57,860 nt of DNA. Source: Brachionus plicatilis. Lineage: Eukaryota; Rotifera; Eurotatoria; Ploima; Brachionidae. This document shows positions 40,976-51,935 of this stretch, one piece after another; within the stretch, counting starts at the first letter, position 1; every line of letters begins with the position of its first letter. The notes under the pieces were generated by a model. It was not told the origin of the DNA and made no database searches. It worked only from the letters and a program-made list of their open reading frames with translations. The position numbers were made by a program, and so were the translations under genes. The stretch is from positions 112,416 through 170,275 of the forward strand of contig QEOQ01000267.1 in NCBI GenBank assembly GCA_010279815.1, in the 5' to 3' direction.

Positions 40976-42275
40976 GATAAGGTCTCAGAAGTTCAAAATT
41001 GAAGTGCTATCTGAATTTCTAAATATTAGGCTGTTTAACGTCTTTTTTTGTAATATAAAATCAACTAACTGGGATAAAAGGGAAATATCTATTGTGATCA
41101 TCTCTTCTTCTGGAAAGAAAACTTCACAATCCGATTCCTCTGTTTCAGACCGTGACAAAAATAAAGATTCGTGATAATTATTATTATTATCAGGTTCAAC
41201 ATCAACTTCCATTTTATCATCATTTTCAAAATCAATAATTTCTTTCTTGAAAAATACTACAAGGTTATTAGTGCGAGAACGGATAAATTTAGACTTTGAT
41301 GGCATAATAATAATATTTAATGGAATTTGTTTCAATAAATAGTTAAAATGTTCAAAAAATTGTCAATATGATTAAAATATTCAAAATTTAAATCAAATCA
41401 CATGATTTTGATACTTTATTTAAATCGAATAAAACATAAATTCAAAAAGTGAAACCATAGATTTGTTCAGAATTTTGTTTAAAAAAAAAAGTGGTCTATT
41501 AAGTAATCCTTGGGACTACATGTTATTAAACTGAAAAAAGTGTTCTTTTTGAGCAAAGTAAAATTTTTGATCAAATTTCAAGCGCTCAATCTTGCTCAAA
41601 CATTTAAATTAAATTTCATTGCATTTTTAGAAATTAAAATCCTCTTACAAAAGTTTAATAATAAAGCTTTGAAATGTTAAAAAAATTAAAAATCAATAAT
41701 AAAAATGGGTATATTTTTTGTCAGTAGATAATTATTTTTTTTAGTAGATATTTTTTTTTAATAAAAATTAGATAAAAAGAATAAGAAGTAGATAATATTT
41801 TTTAATAGAAGATGTTTATTTTTTCAAACATAGATAATTAAAAAAAAACATAAGAAAAACAGTAAAAAAAATTACCTTGAAAAAAACAAACAAAGTAATT
41901 GACACTTAATTTCTTAACCTTTTTGACGGCTGCTCACTTTCATTATTAGATTTTTTTATAATAAAAATTGGGTGAAAAAAGGATGTGCAAATTTTTATAG
42001 CTGAAAGGATATTGGATATTCAAACAAAACTATATCCTAGGGTTAGAACTATATCCTAGGGAGAAAATTTCGTGTTCTTTGAGAATATATATAACTTTAA
42101 AAAATATTTTAATTTTATTTTTGAGTAATTGAGTTTTTAAAAGGTTTAGTTCTTTTTAGACACCTGGAAATAAAGTGGAATTAAATTTAAGGTTTTAAAA
42201 GCGTAGTTTACGAATTTGAAGTCATAAATTAGAAATTCATATAGCATTTAAGTTCTGAATTTCTGGAACCTTATC
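40976..42275. mobile_element. TIR element, about 1.3 kb, with acidic ORF
   Basis: Ends GATAAGGTCTCAGAAGTTCA and complement of GATAAGGTTCCAGAAATTCA; the match extends about 50 bp (TCTGAATTTCTAA / ATGAATTTCTAA). AAT flanks both sides (3 bp), which would suit PIF/Harbinger but may be chance. The interior beyond the ORF is A/T-rich and non-coding. Confidence 0.65.
40985..41305 (-). CDS. acidic 106-residue ORF in a TIR element, unknown
   Basis: ATG 41305 (MPSKSKFIRSRTNNLVVFFK), then an Asp/Glu/Asn-rich middle (DDKMEVDVEPDNNNNYHESL, ETEESDCEVFFPEEE), ending DSTSILNF. The C-terminal 15 residues are encoded by the element's own inverted repeat. No motif known to me. Probably an element-specific protein or its N-terminal exon. 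Confidence 0.4.
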   Translation of the reverse strand: MPSKSKFIRSRTNNLVVFFKKEIIDFENDDKMEVDVEPDNNNNYHESLFLSRSETEESDCEVFFPEEEMITIDISLLSQLVDFILQKKTLNSLIFRNSDSTSILNF

Positions 42276-43720
42276 AATTATAATTTTACTTTATATTTCT
42301 TTTTACTCAATTAGATGGAAGTCTTATGAGAATATGGTGTAAAAAATGAACCTTTTTTAAACACTGCTTTGGTACTTTCAGCAATTGATAATTTGTAAAA
42401 AATCTCTTCTAAGAGGCTAAGATAGTTGGCTAGACCCATCGCTTAAGATGGCTTGCTATCGTTTAGATACTGAGCATTTGTCTTAAAAATAAAAATTGAT
42501 ATTATAGATTTAGAAAATTTTAAGGTTAATTGAGACTGAGATTCTTTCGGAATTCTCTCTTACAAGCACCTAGAGACCATAAATTCTATATAATTGTGTA
42601 GCTAATTTTTAATCGTACCTTGTCTTATAAAAGCAGTGACAATGAATTAAAATTTATTCTAACAGCTCAGAAGTGTTTTTGTTTTTTGCGAGTATCTTTT
42701 TAATTTTAAGGGACCAACAAACCCAACAAAAAAGTCTAATTAAAATTAAAAAGAAATTTTATCCTTTTTTTTAAAGCGAAGAATTATTTTTGAAAATAAA
42801 TTTCTTATATTTTTTCAACAAGGCAACTATGAAATAAAAATCAAAATTGGTAACTTTTTTTTTGTTTTTTAAGTTCATATTTATGAGACTTTAGAATGAA
42901 ATTTTAAAAAAATTTAGTGTTAATATTGAGCATATTTTTAAGCAATATTTTTTAATTTTGATAAAATAAAATTTAAAACAACATTTAAACAACTAAATAA
43001 TTAATTTTAATAATCAGATTTAAAGGATAATTTAATTTCTCATTTGAATTTATTAATCGGCTAAATTTCTAATTCAAATAATTTAAAATTATGATTGTAT
43101 ATTGAATTTATTTTAAAATTTAATTAAGAAATTCAAATAAATTAAATACTTACTCAATGTTTGTTCAGAAATTAATCTTTTTGGTTAGAATTTAAAAGAA
43201 GAGCAATAGAAGTTATTGAATAAGAAGTTGAAGATTTTCTAAAGAATCAAAAAATTCCTTAAAACTAAACAATACTCATTCTTCCACATCTTACCGCATA
43301 ACTCAAGATATTAACGCGCAAAATAATCAGAAAATAAGCAGACTTGAAATGTTTGATATTATAAAAACAAATTGAAAAATGGTATCATAATCTAAGCATT
43401 GTGGGAAATACAAATATAATCTGGAACCCTCTAAGAAAAAAATCCTTTTAATCCTTTTTTGGAAGACAAACAAATTGAAGTTGAACAATTTGGTTCAAAT
43501 AAAGCATTTTGATTCTGTTCGCCATAATTGATTTTATTAAATCGATAAAAAAAAATGTAAGATTAAATTGATTTTAAAAATAAATATGAATTAATGCAAA
43601 GCACTGGTAACCACAGTATCTGTCAAAATATTTGTCATTTATATTTATTAATAAACTATTATAATTATTGGGCTCTATCTTAAATCAATTAAGCACAATC
43701 AAAAAAGCAAAAAAAAACAA
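42276..43720. other. gene-free stretch
   Basis: AT-rich; no coding or repeat feature supported. Confidence 0.45.
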
Positions 43721-43724
43721 AAAA

Positions 43725-44190
43725 AATCTGCGATGAAATTTAATTGCGCATCTAAAAATATTTGAGACATGGATTGGATATGATATAACCAAAAAAAGTG
43801 GTCGTGGTAGGGGTGTTCGGGTTGAACCAAAAAATATCAAACCATTGTTTGAAATTGATCTTTGGAATTTGACTTATAGAATTAAAGATTGTTTACCACG
43901 TACAAATAATTTTGTGGAGGCCTGGCACAATGCATTTAGCAATATGCTTATTAATCATCCTTCTGTCTACACTTTAGTAGATATGTTTCGTAAAGAACAA
44001 AAAAAATCTGAAGAAAATATAGTCAAATAAGAAACTGGAACTTTATATAAACGTAAGCCAAAATACATTCTTTTGGATGAAAGAATTAATGAGATAGTCA
44101 AAACTTATTCATTGGATACCTTTGATAACTTATCAATAAATTTTATGATAACTTATCTTCAATATTAGACTATTGAAAATTTTGAAAAAA
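43725..44190 (+). pseudogene. MULE-type transposase C-terminal relic, 3' end cut by a MITE
   Basis: Open from about 43725: IAHLKIFETWIGYDITKKSG, then GVRVEPKNIKPLFEIDLWNL, then LPRTNNFVEAWHNAFSNMLI, then NHPSVYTLVDMFRKEQKKSE and TAA at 44028. The same frame resumes with YKRKPKYILLDERINEIVKT. TWIG, FPI.LWN-like and TNN.VEAWH..L boxes are those of a MULE-like transposase family. The reading continues across the hAT MITE (FEKTA | NIYS once the insert is taken out). Confidence 0.65.
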
Positions 44191-44193
44191 CAG

Positions 44194-44737
44194 CAGACTT
44201 GTATAAAAGTCAAGAAAAAAAGTCTTAACAAGTCATTAACATGTCAAAGTATGACTTGGACTTGAAAATATATTTTTTAGAAATAAAAAGTCTTAACTTG
44301 TTACAAAAATTTAAAAAAAAAACAAGTCACGACTTTGGCTTGTTTCAAAAATATGAAAATTACAAGTCATAAATTTTTTTATATTTTGTTTTTTTTAATT
44401 TTTTATATATTTTTTAATATTTATTATCTTGTTTAATTTATTTTTAAAATTTTTTTAAGCGCAAATATTTTTGTTTTTTATTAATAAATTCACTTAAAAA
44501 GAATATCACAATTATGTGAATTGTTTAAAAAATCATGTTTCAATTTTTGCATTGAAAAAGAAATTTAAACAAATAATTTTATTTTTTCCTGGATAAAAAA
44601 ATTCAAAACTTATAATTTTTTTATATATTTTAATTCTATTCTTAAAATATGCAAAAATTCGGATTTTTTTTTCTTAAACTTTTGTAGCAAGTTAAAGTCC
44701 TGACTTGCACTTGACTTGTGACTTTTATACAACTCTG
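44194..44737. mobile_element. 544-bp hAT MITE
   Basis: Ends CAGACTTGTATAAAAGTC and complement of CAGAGTTGTATAAAAGTC. 8-bp target duplication AAAAACAG (44186-44193, 44738-44745). AAGTCTTAACAAGTC-type repeats near the ends resemble the smaller MITE at 38558, so the two are one family. Non-coding. Confidence 0.88.
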
Positions 44738-44745
44738 AAAAACAG

Positions 44746-45390
44746 CCAATATTTACAGTTAGTTAATACCTAATTTTTTTTATTATTATTATTATTGTTA
44801 AATTAACCTCCATTGAAGGAGAAAGAGTAAAAAAAAAAAAAAAAATAATATTTAAATATTTAAAAAAAGGTAATCACCAATATTTGTTCCACTAATTTTT
44901 TTTATGCTGCACCATTCTCTATTAACAAGATTCATTTTAAACTTAGAAAAAAAGCTATTTAATTTTTTTACACTTTGTTCTGTTCTTTTGTGCTTAACTC
45001 CACAAAACCTGGCAAAAAAACTTAAAAAAATTTGAATAAAAAATGTTGCTTTTTACACCTTTTTTTAAATTTCATATATTTTTTTAAGGGTACCACCTCC
45101 TAAAGCTATTTAGAATATAAGGCTGTTGAGTGCTTATAATTTAATATTTTTTATTTCAATTTATTCAAAATTAACTTGACTTTAGTTTTTAAAATTATGA
45201 AAATAAAATAATTCTAGACATTATTTTGAAATATTTCTATTCAAAGCAAAAAACTCAATATTTTGTTATTAGATAAGCATTGCTTATGTAATTTTCATTA
45301 AAATAAAAACTTACATAATGCTTTAAAAGAAACATTTCGCTTCTAAACTTTATGTCTGTCTCGACTAATCTGCGATAATTTTATTTTTTA
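44746..45390. other. gene-free upstream region of COA8
   Basis: Low-complexity A/T. 45381-45390 ends TATTTTTTAG, the acceptor used by the COA8 exon. The COA8 first exon or leader must lie here or be supplied in trans, but I cannot place it. Confidence 0.4.
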
Positions 45391-45915
45391 GTGAATAATT
45401 TAAAGAAATTAGTCGAAAAATTAAAAAAAATTCGGCCCAAAAATGCAAAAGCAGACAAAATTGTGCACACAAGAAAACCATTTTTGTGCGATCAATTTGA
45501 CTTGATCGGACCAGCGGACAAGATCTCAAATCTCCGACCAGTTCTGTCCTTCATCCCGAGCAACGAAAGCCAAGTCGAAAGAGAATATCGGCTCCTGAAA
45601 GACCAAGTTTTTGACTTTAACCAACAGTACTGGACCCAGCAGAACCTGAAATTCGTGGAGTCTAGAAAAAAATTCATTGAAAAGCACAGAATTGACCAGA
45701 AGGTGCTGAACAGAAATAAACTGGAGCAGTTCGAAATAAATGATCCTGACACTGATCAAATGAATGAGTTTTACAAAACATTTTTAGATGAAAACTATCA
45801 CAATCATTACGAATACAATCGGCTTTGGTTCCGCAAAAATTTGGCTCTTTTGTGGCCCGCTACCAAAGTTGTCATGCACCGATTTAAGCACAAAATTTTT
45901 TTGCTAAATAAATAA
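45391..45915 (+). CDS. COA8: COA8/APOPT1, cytochrome c oxidase assembly factor
   Basis: 174 codons to TAA 45915. DLIGPADKISNLRPVLSFIP aligns with [20 protein letters not shown] of COA8. Then follow a NQQYWTQQNLKFVESRKKFI helix (family: NQQFWANQNL.F...K..FI), DQMNEFYKTFLDENYHNHYE and YNRLWFRKNLALLWPATKV, all in family order. COA8 is a matrix protein needed for complex IV assembly under oxidative stress. The exon opens at an acceptor (TTTTTTAG then TGAATAATTTAAAG) with no in-frame ATG before residue 124. An exon or leader ending in A would create ATG-AAT-AAT, giving MNNLKKLVEKLKK, a good mitochondrial targeting start. COQ10 follows 98 bp downstream on the same strand. Confidence 0.88.
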   Translation: MNNLKKLVEKLKKIRPKNAKADKIVHTRKPFLCDQFDLIGPADKISNLRPVLSFIPSNESQVEREYRLLKDQVFDFNQQYWTQQNLKFVESRKKFIEKHRIDQKVLNRNKLEQFEINDPDTDQMNEFYKTFLDENYHNHYEYNRLWFRKNLALLWPATKVVMHRFKHKIFLLNK

Positions 45916-46003
45916 AAAATTTTTTTTTTTTTTTCAAAATTTTTATTAAATTTATAAATTTTCATAATTTAAAAAAAAAATAAAAAAAAAATTTTTTTTT
46001 TTT

Positions 46004-46013
46004 AGATGTTAAG
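46004..46013 (+). promoter_or_regulatory. splice acceptor(s) at the COQ10 start
   Basis: A T11-AG at 45992-46005 is followed by ATGTTAAG and then the COQ10 ATG (46014). AG at 46004-46005 or 46012-46013 would leave 8 or 0 bases of leader. The first ATG (46006) opens a three-codon frame whose TGA overlaps the COQ10 ATG, so use of the second AG would remove it. Fits trans-splicing of a downstream operon gene. Confidence 0.5.
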
Positions 46014-46772
46014 ATGACGGTCAAAAAGTGCGCTAAGCTATTGAGACCGTATGAGAATAAATTTTTCCTAATAAAAAGAAACGAGGCGAGCAAAAGTGTA
46101 AATTTGATCTATCAACAGCCGCTGAGTCAAAAAGAAGAGCCGTCGCCATTTGGCAAATTTACTTTCAAACCAGGCAAATCAATTTTGAAGTCCACGTCCA
46201 AAGGAAGTTTTTACCATGAAAAAGTAATCTTAGGCTATTCAAGAGAACAAATGTGCGATCTGGTATTCGATGTAAGGCAATACAAAGAATTTCTTCCTTT
46301 CTGTATAGACTCGGAAATAATTGAAGAAAGAAGCTTGCGTCCCAGAGGAATAAATCTGAAAAAATTGCACACTTCTTCAAAGAAAATGGAAGCCAAAAAA
46401 GCAATTGATCTTCCGTCTTCTTTCAAAGCGAAGCTTGAGATCGGCTACCCGCCGATCAGAGAGGCGTACATTAGCCACGTGAGCATGGTCCGACCAGAGA
46501 CTGTCAAGTCAATATCTAGAGACACTAATCTTTTTGAGTATCTGATAAATGAGTGGAAGTTTCACCCGTACAGACCTGCAAGTGACTCTGACATTAACCC
46601 CAATTGCTGCATTGTGGAATTTTATGTTTCTTTTAATTTTCGGTCGGTGATCTACAATAAATTTTCGAGTTTGGTCATGGATCAAATTTATAAACAAATG
46701 CTGGGCGCTTTTGTCAAAAGAGCTCATGTTCTTTACGGAAAAGCCTCTATTGAGCCAAAAAATTTAAGTTGA
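46014..46772 (+). CDS. COQ10: COQ10, coenzyme Q-binding START-domain protein
   Basis: 252 codons, intronless. Core reads KVILGYSREQMCDLVFDVRQ, then YKEFLPFCIDSEII, typical of COQ10/Coq10p (Y....MF.VV..Y..FvPwC..S.V). The usual middle part follows (FKAKLEIGYPPIREAYISHV, LFEYLINEWKFHPYRP), with a C-terminal CCIVEFYVSFNFRSVIYNKF then FVKRAHVLYG helix. COQ10 carries coenzyme Q in the mitochondrial inner membrane and supports respiration. Residues 1-60 are basic and serine-rich, suited to a targeting sequence. ATG 46014 chosen because 46006 closes at once. Position 98 bp after COA8, with a splice acceptor in the gap, suggests joint transcription of two respiratory-chain genes. Confidence 0.9.
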   Translation: MTVKKCAKLLRPYENKFFLIKRNEASKSVNLIYQQPLSQKEEPSPFGKFTFKPGKSILKSTSKGSFYHEKVILGYSREQMCDLVFDVRQYKEFLPFCIDSEIIEERSLRPRGINLKKLHTSSKKMEAKKAIDLPSSFKAKLEIGYPPIREAYISHVSMVRPETVKSISRDTNLFEYLINEWKFHPYRPASDSDINPNCCIVEFYVSFNFRSVIYNKFSSLVMDQIYKQMLGAFVKRAHVLYGKASIEPKNLS

Positions 46773-46807
46773 TTTATATATTTTTTTTTTTCTAAATAAT
46801 TTATATC

Positions 46808-47545
46808 AATAATTAAAAAAAAATTTTAGTTAAAAAATTTATTTTGTTTAAGAAAATAAAGATGTTGATGAAAAAAATTTTTTTGTTAAATTTGTATCAA
46901 ATAAAAGTGATGATTGTGAAAAAAAGAAAATATCTATTTAATTTAATCGTGGTCCTTGTCTGAAAATTCAAAATTGTTTAATTTTGTCTTTAGTTTTTAA
47001 AGTTCCTTTATGAACAATTTTCCATAAAGCTTCATTTTTTTAATATTTTGACTGAGAAATTATTATATATTTCATTATTAATATTTAATTATTTGAGGGA
47101 AATATTTTTCAAGATATTTAACATAATTAGTGAATACTATGATAGAAAGCAAAAAAAAATTAAATAAAAAATTCAAAGAATTAATTTAATAATATACAAA
47201 TACTAAATCAAATACAATATTCGATTTCCGGCACTAAAAAATATTTGAAATCTTAAAATTAATCTTAAAAAGTCGAGCATCTTTCCGATATTTTTGTTGA
47301 ATAATATAACTTTTGATTTAAAAAAAATTATGAAAAATTAAATAAAAATTTTAGTTTAAAAAAATTTATTTTGTTTAAGAAAATAAAAATGTTGATGAAA
47401 AAAATTTTTTTGTAAAATTTGTATCAAATAAAAGTGATAATTGTGAGTTTTTAGAGTTCTTCTATGAAAAATTTTCGAATTTATTTTTCAAAAAGCTTCA
47501 TTTAAATTAAATCAACTTCTTATTATTTTGACCGAGAAATTCGAC
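46808..47545. repeat. diverged tandem duplication downstream of COQ10
   Basis: 46808-46920 (TTTAAGAAAATAAAGATGTT, TTTGTATCAAATAAAAGTGA) recurs at 47338-47450. Flanking words (AAAGCTTCATTT, TATTTTGACTGAGAAATT) also recur at the same 490-530-bp offset. Non-coding. Confidence 0.75.
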
Positions 47546-48600
47546 CTCACAATTACAAGTTTTTCAATAATCTTGATGATTTGTTTGATTTCGAAAACTC
47601 AAATTTTAAATTATGTTATTTTATGAAAAAAAAATTCAATTAATTCGGGATGGACATCTTCATTTTTTTATTTAAGCATTCAATAACTTTACCTAAAATT
47701 CAATTTTTTTTAAACAATTTAGAGCAATTATTCATTTCTCTAGTTTGGATTTTTTTCGCAATTCTTTTATATTAAAAATATTAAAGAGGAAATTATCATT
47801 TAAGAGAAAAATTTCATGGACAAAAAAAATTAAGATTTAAATTGATTTTTCATTTGACTTATTAAAAAAAAAAGAAAATAAAATTTTTATTTTAGGCAAT
47901 AAAAGGTGCAACAAAGTATGCTGCACCATGTTGCAATAATTTCTTAAATATTTTCTAGTAACTCTAATTTTGATTTATCAAAAAATGAAGAATTTTTTTT
48001 CAATTTCTATTTGAATCCATTATACCAAAATTAATTAATCTTAGATAAACGAGGTTAAAATAGTTATTATTTTCAATAAATTATTTAATATCATCTTTTT
48101 CGACTTCTTCATTTTTTTATCATTCAACTTTTTTATCGTCAAAAATGGCAATTAAATAGTCTAAAAATTAATCTCGATTCCTTATTGTACTCTTCTAATA
48201 ATTTTAAAAATTCATTGTCTTTTTTAATTTCTTTATTTAAATTAATGTTTACATTAATCCCCCATCGAACTTTATTTTTCTCAGAATTTGTATTTTTTTA
48301 AATTTCTATAAAATTTCTAGAAGAAAAAAACTGATTTTTTTTCTCAACAAAAATTTCTCTCAAACAGAGGCTATTAAAAATCTAGAAAATATTAAATCAT
48401 TATTTTATTTAAATAAATTTCGACAGAAAAGGCTTTTTTTTTGGATTTCGGCAATAGCATAAATTTCGTGAACAAGTCTAAAAAGACAAAAATAAAGACA
48501 TAAGAAGTATTAAAATTTTTAAAATTAATTCAAATAAAAATTTTAGCCAAAAAAAGTAATCAATTTTTATTTCAAAAAGATAAATAATTGACGAAACATT
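47546..48600. other. gene-free stretch
   Basis: Low-complexity A/T with no supported feature until the acceptor TTTAG at 48599-48603. Confidence 0.45.
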
Positions 48601-48604
48601 TAGA

Positions 48605-49078
48605 ATGGAAGATAGTTCAACTTATATAAAAATTTGTGAATTTTTGAGGCAAAATGAAATAGATTTTAAAAGTATAGAACATGAGCCCACGTATACGTCA
48701 GAGGAGTCGGCAAAAGTGCGCGGAGAAGATTTGTCAATTGGCGGAAAAGCAATTTTAATGAAAGTAGATGCCGATTTTTATCTTTTTGTTCTAAGTGCTG
48801 CCAAAAAACTGGACTCGAAAAAAATTAAAGCTCATTTAAAAGCCAAAAAAATAAGATTTTGTACCAGCCAGGAATTGTTTGATATGTGCAAGTTAGTTCC
48901 CGGTTCAGTTCCACCGTTTGGAAATCCAATTCTTCCTTTTAAATTATTTTTAGACGAAAGTATTATAAAAAATGAGAAAATCGCGTTTAACGCTGGTTCG
49001 CTTACAAATTCAATTATTTTTAAAACCAGCGATTATTTAAAAGTGGCTAATGCTGAAATTTTTGACTTTTCAGAATAA
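48605..49078 (+). CDS. YbaK/ProX-type prolyl-tRNA editing domain protein (PRORSD1-like)
   Basis: 157 codons, single exon, ATG 48605, TAA 49078. Whole protein is one YbaK/aminoacyl-tRNA deacylase domain: IEHEPTYTSEESAKVRGEDL with the conserved E.SA..RG, GGKAILMKV, a FLYFVLSA-like strand (FYLFVLSAAKKLDSKKIKAH), ELFDMCKLVPGSVPPFGNPI with the VPPFG loop, then FNAGSLTNSIIFKTSDYL. This order is that of ProXp-ala/PRORSD1, freestanding enzymes that hydrolyse mis-charged Ala-tRNA(Pro). The catalytic-loop Lys of the family appears as K in GGKAI. An AG lies 2 bases before the ATG (TTTAGA-ATG), compatible with trans-splicing. Confidence 0.88.
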   Translation: MEDSSTYIKICEFLRQNEIDFKSIEHEPTYTSEESAKVRGEDLSIGGKAILMKVDADFYLFVLSAAKKLDSKKIKAHLKAKKIRFCTSQELFDMCKLVPGSVPPFGNPILPFKLFLDESIIKNEKIAFNAGSLTNSIIFKTSDYLKVANAEIFDFSE

Positions 49079-49540
49079 ATTGTTCAAAAATTTAAAAGTC
49101 TATGTTACTTTTTTTTACCAAATATAAAAAACATTTATGTCTTATAAAAATTAAGTTCAATTTATTAATTTAATATATCTGCAAATGTACAAAAAATTGT
49201 TTTTTAATTCTAATTATATTTTTTACGGACCAGTCTTTTGCCTTTGGTTTCTGTTAACATGTGAAAATATGTTTAATTTGGACTGTATTTGATTTCCTTA
49301 GTTATCCTTAAATTAGTATCTAAGTACATTTTTGTAACTAAATTGTCACTGGTTGCAGTATAAAATGAATATGTATATTAAGAATTTTGTTATATTGTAT
49401 AGTGGTTTTTGTATTTCTTAATTAATAAAGATATTAAATCTAAATCAGTCTTTGGACATTATTAGCTATGACTAAAATAGGACTCAGGATGCGCTTTACA
49501 AGACAAGATTATAGTCCATCAACATTAAGGACACCATTTT
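49079..49540. other. gene-free 3' flank
   Basis: No coding or repeat feature supported. Confidence 0.45.
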
Positions 49541-49745
49541 ATTATTTTTATTTATTTGTTTTCTGTACCGAGCTAGAGCTCCTTCAGAATAAGTTAAAAA
49601 ATAATAAAAAAATAAAATAAAAATAAAATAAAATAAAATAAAAATTAAATAAAATAAAAATAAAATTAAAGTTAATAAAATGAGATAAAAAAAAAAGAAT
49701 CGAAATAAAGTAAATAAGCTAAAAAAATGAAAGTTGAAAAGACAT
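49540..49745 (+). repeat. interspersed hairpin repeat, copy 3
   Basis: ATTTATTTGTTTTCTGTACC, box 49561-49589, GAATAAGTTAAAAAATAAT, then a long AAATAAAAT tract and a tail GTAAATAAGCTAAAAAAATG, AAAGTTGAAA. The whole 200 bp match copy 4 at 56615 at above 90%. Confidence 0.88.
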
Positions 49746-49941
49746 AAATAGGAATAGATCATATACACTACCCTGTGCTATTTAATGCAAGAACAATGAA
49801 GCTAGTTGAAAAATCTGTTAAATACTGCCGTGAATTAAAAAACTTCTAGACAAAGCAATGCGAAAACCTTTTTTTCAAGGGTGAAGAACGAAGAAGATTT
49901 GAGGGAACATGTAATGGTACTAGATCAAAACAAATTGATTT

Positions 49942-50566
49942 AAATTAACCTGTTCATATTAGCTATTTTAAGAAATAAATTGATCAAAATAGCTAAATTA
50001 AAATAACCTGTAGAGGTAAATAAAATCGCAATTAAATAGCCATAAGTGGCTATTTTTTCTTGTAAATAAAAACACAATCGAATAGTAAATTTTATTTTGT
50101 AGCTAACACATTCTATCAATTAATTTGTCAATTAAAAAGGTAATTAGGTAATTATTTATTATTTTAATATTAAAATAATATTCTCGAAAAAGCTCTCAAA
50201 ATTTTCTTTGCTATACCCATTGAGCATTTCCTTCAATCTTTCATCCAAATTAGAACTTTTAACATTTTTTGATGCAACCAGACCAGTACGAGCCTTTAAC
50301 AATTTGTTAAAGATAATTATTTTTTTCGTAGTCGAGATACTATATCATATGATATATTGTTATTTGTCCACATTTTAAGTCCATGGACAATTTATTTAAA
50401 TTTTCAAACTCGTGAATCATTTTTTTTTAAATAGAAATGAGATGAAAATAAAAATTGACACTTAATAAACGGTTTTATACATGCTTTTTTTTCATTACTT
50501 AATTTTGCTATTTTAATCTTGCTAATTAGTTAAAAAAAGAGCTAGCTATTTTGTACAGGTTAATTT
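49942..50566. mobile_element. TIR element, about 625 bp
   Basis: Ends AAATTAACCTGTTCATATTA / complement of AAATTAACCTGTACAAAATA, then TAGCTATTTT words on both sides. On the minus strand 50300-50170 reads KLLKARTGLVASKNVKSSNL, then DERLKEMLNGYSKENFESFF and ends in a stop: a coding-like 45-residue remnant, perhaps of its protein. No clear target duplication. Confidence 0.55.
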
Positions 50567-51284
50567 GAATATTTTTTTTTAAGCATAGCTAACATAATAC
50601 AGAGCCCATGTAATTGCTGTCAAAAAAAATTCTCTGCACGATATAATGACAATCCACAAAATCAAAAATGATCCAAAAATGAAAAAATTCCGTCACAAAA
50701 GAATTGATTATTTAATAAAGTAAATTTTCAAAATGGTTCATTCGAGGACGAATAACAATTTTTCATGGTGGGGATAAGTTATGGTATATCACTGACTCTC
50801 CATAGGTTGCATTAAGAACTGCACTTTAAATTGTAGTAACTAATTCTTTAATTTTATTTTTCTATTTACTCTTATTTTATTCAATAAAATATTTTAAAAC
50901 GAATTTGTTATCTTTAACTACGCCTAAAGAAGTGGCCAGACTTTAAGTGTAACAGACTATTTGGAAAAAGTAAAAAGCTGTGTTTGATTTCGGCATATAT
51001 TCGTTGATTATGAATGATGGCAAAAACAAAATATTAAAATTGCCAAAGCTTAAGTTCTTAAGCACAAAAACATGTTATGTAAATTGTAGCAACTAATTAA
51101 ATAATAATTGATACATCTTAATAAACTGACTCTGCAAAACTCTGCAATGAATCTGCAAAACTCAGAAAATTGTAAATTTAGAATAACGGGTGTTCAAAAA
51201 ATCTCGGTGCTTTTTTTAACTGAAACAAAAAATATGTTGCGGTTGAACGATCTCCATAGAATTTTACACAGGGGTACTTTGGGC
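50567..51284. other. no gene; related to the 9797/11098 repeat
   Basis: 51050-51105 (TTAAGTTCTTAAGCACAAAA, ATGTTATGTAAATTGTAGC) is a copy of the repeat at 9797 and 11098. 51183-51280 has a higher-complexity stretch (GGGTGTTCAAAAAATCTCGG) that may be a transposon edge. Confidence 0.4.
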
Positions 51285-51935
51285 TGTCTAGTATAAAAAT
51301 ACATGGTCAGCTTTCCAGTTCATGTCTTCCTGATATATATTAATCATGTGAACAATGGAGTTAAAGCAATACAGCTATAAAGACAAAGAAAGACATACTT
51401 TATGTAAAATTTATTAAAAAATCAAAAATTCAATAACTTAATATTATATATCATCTTAAAGCTTATTCTTTTATCTTTCAATTGAGCATATATTAATTGG
51501 ACCATAGACTTTATTCTTTGGCTTTTTTTAGTGCAAATTAGGCCATGAAAATTTTGGACAAATATAGGTCTAAAAGGGGAAGAGATATATAGATGATTTG
51601 AATTTTTTTTTATAACTTCGTCTCATTATTACTTAAGTTTAAAAATATTAAGCAGATAGCTGATTACTTATTGCTCCTCTTTTTTCACCCTTTGGAAATT
51701 ATGGTAATATTAAGGTTTTTTTGACCATAACTTTTGAACAGAACATTGTACAGGCATAATCTATATATCGTTGTAATCCTCGTTCAATTTTCTATCCAAC
51801 GGTATGTAAAAATAAATTTCAAAAATCGAAAGGCTAGAAGACATTTTGAGGGTTTGAGGAAGTTCAAGGTCATGTGACTGCCTATATCAGGAAGCCATGA
51901 ACTGGAAAGCTGACCATGTATTTTTATACTAGACA
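51285..51935. mobile_element. 651-bp TIR element
   Basis: TGTCTAGTATAAAAATACAT, GGTCAGCTTTCCAGTTCATG and CTTCCTGATATA at the left are repeated inverted at the right end (about 52 bp with one indel). The flanks share no clear duplication; TA could be the target if the true ends are at GTATAAAAATAC. Interior non-coding. Confidence 0.7.

Noticed and set aside
45492..45759. Two minus-strand open frames over COA8
   Set aside because: Antisense shadows; COA8 homology fixes the plus strand.
49496..49768. Minus-strand open frame of 90 codons, very Leu/Phe-rich
   Set aside because: Translation of the TAAAA tract of the hairpin repeat.
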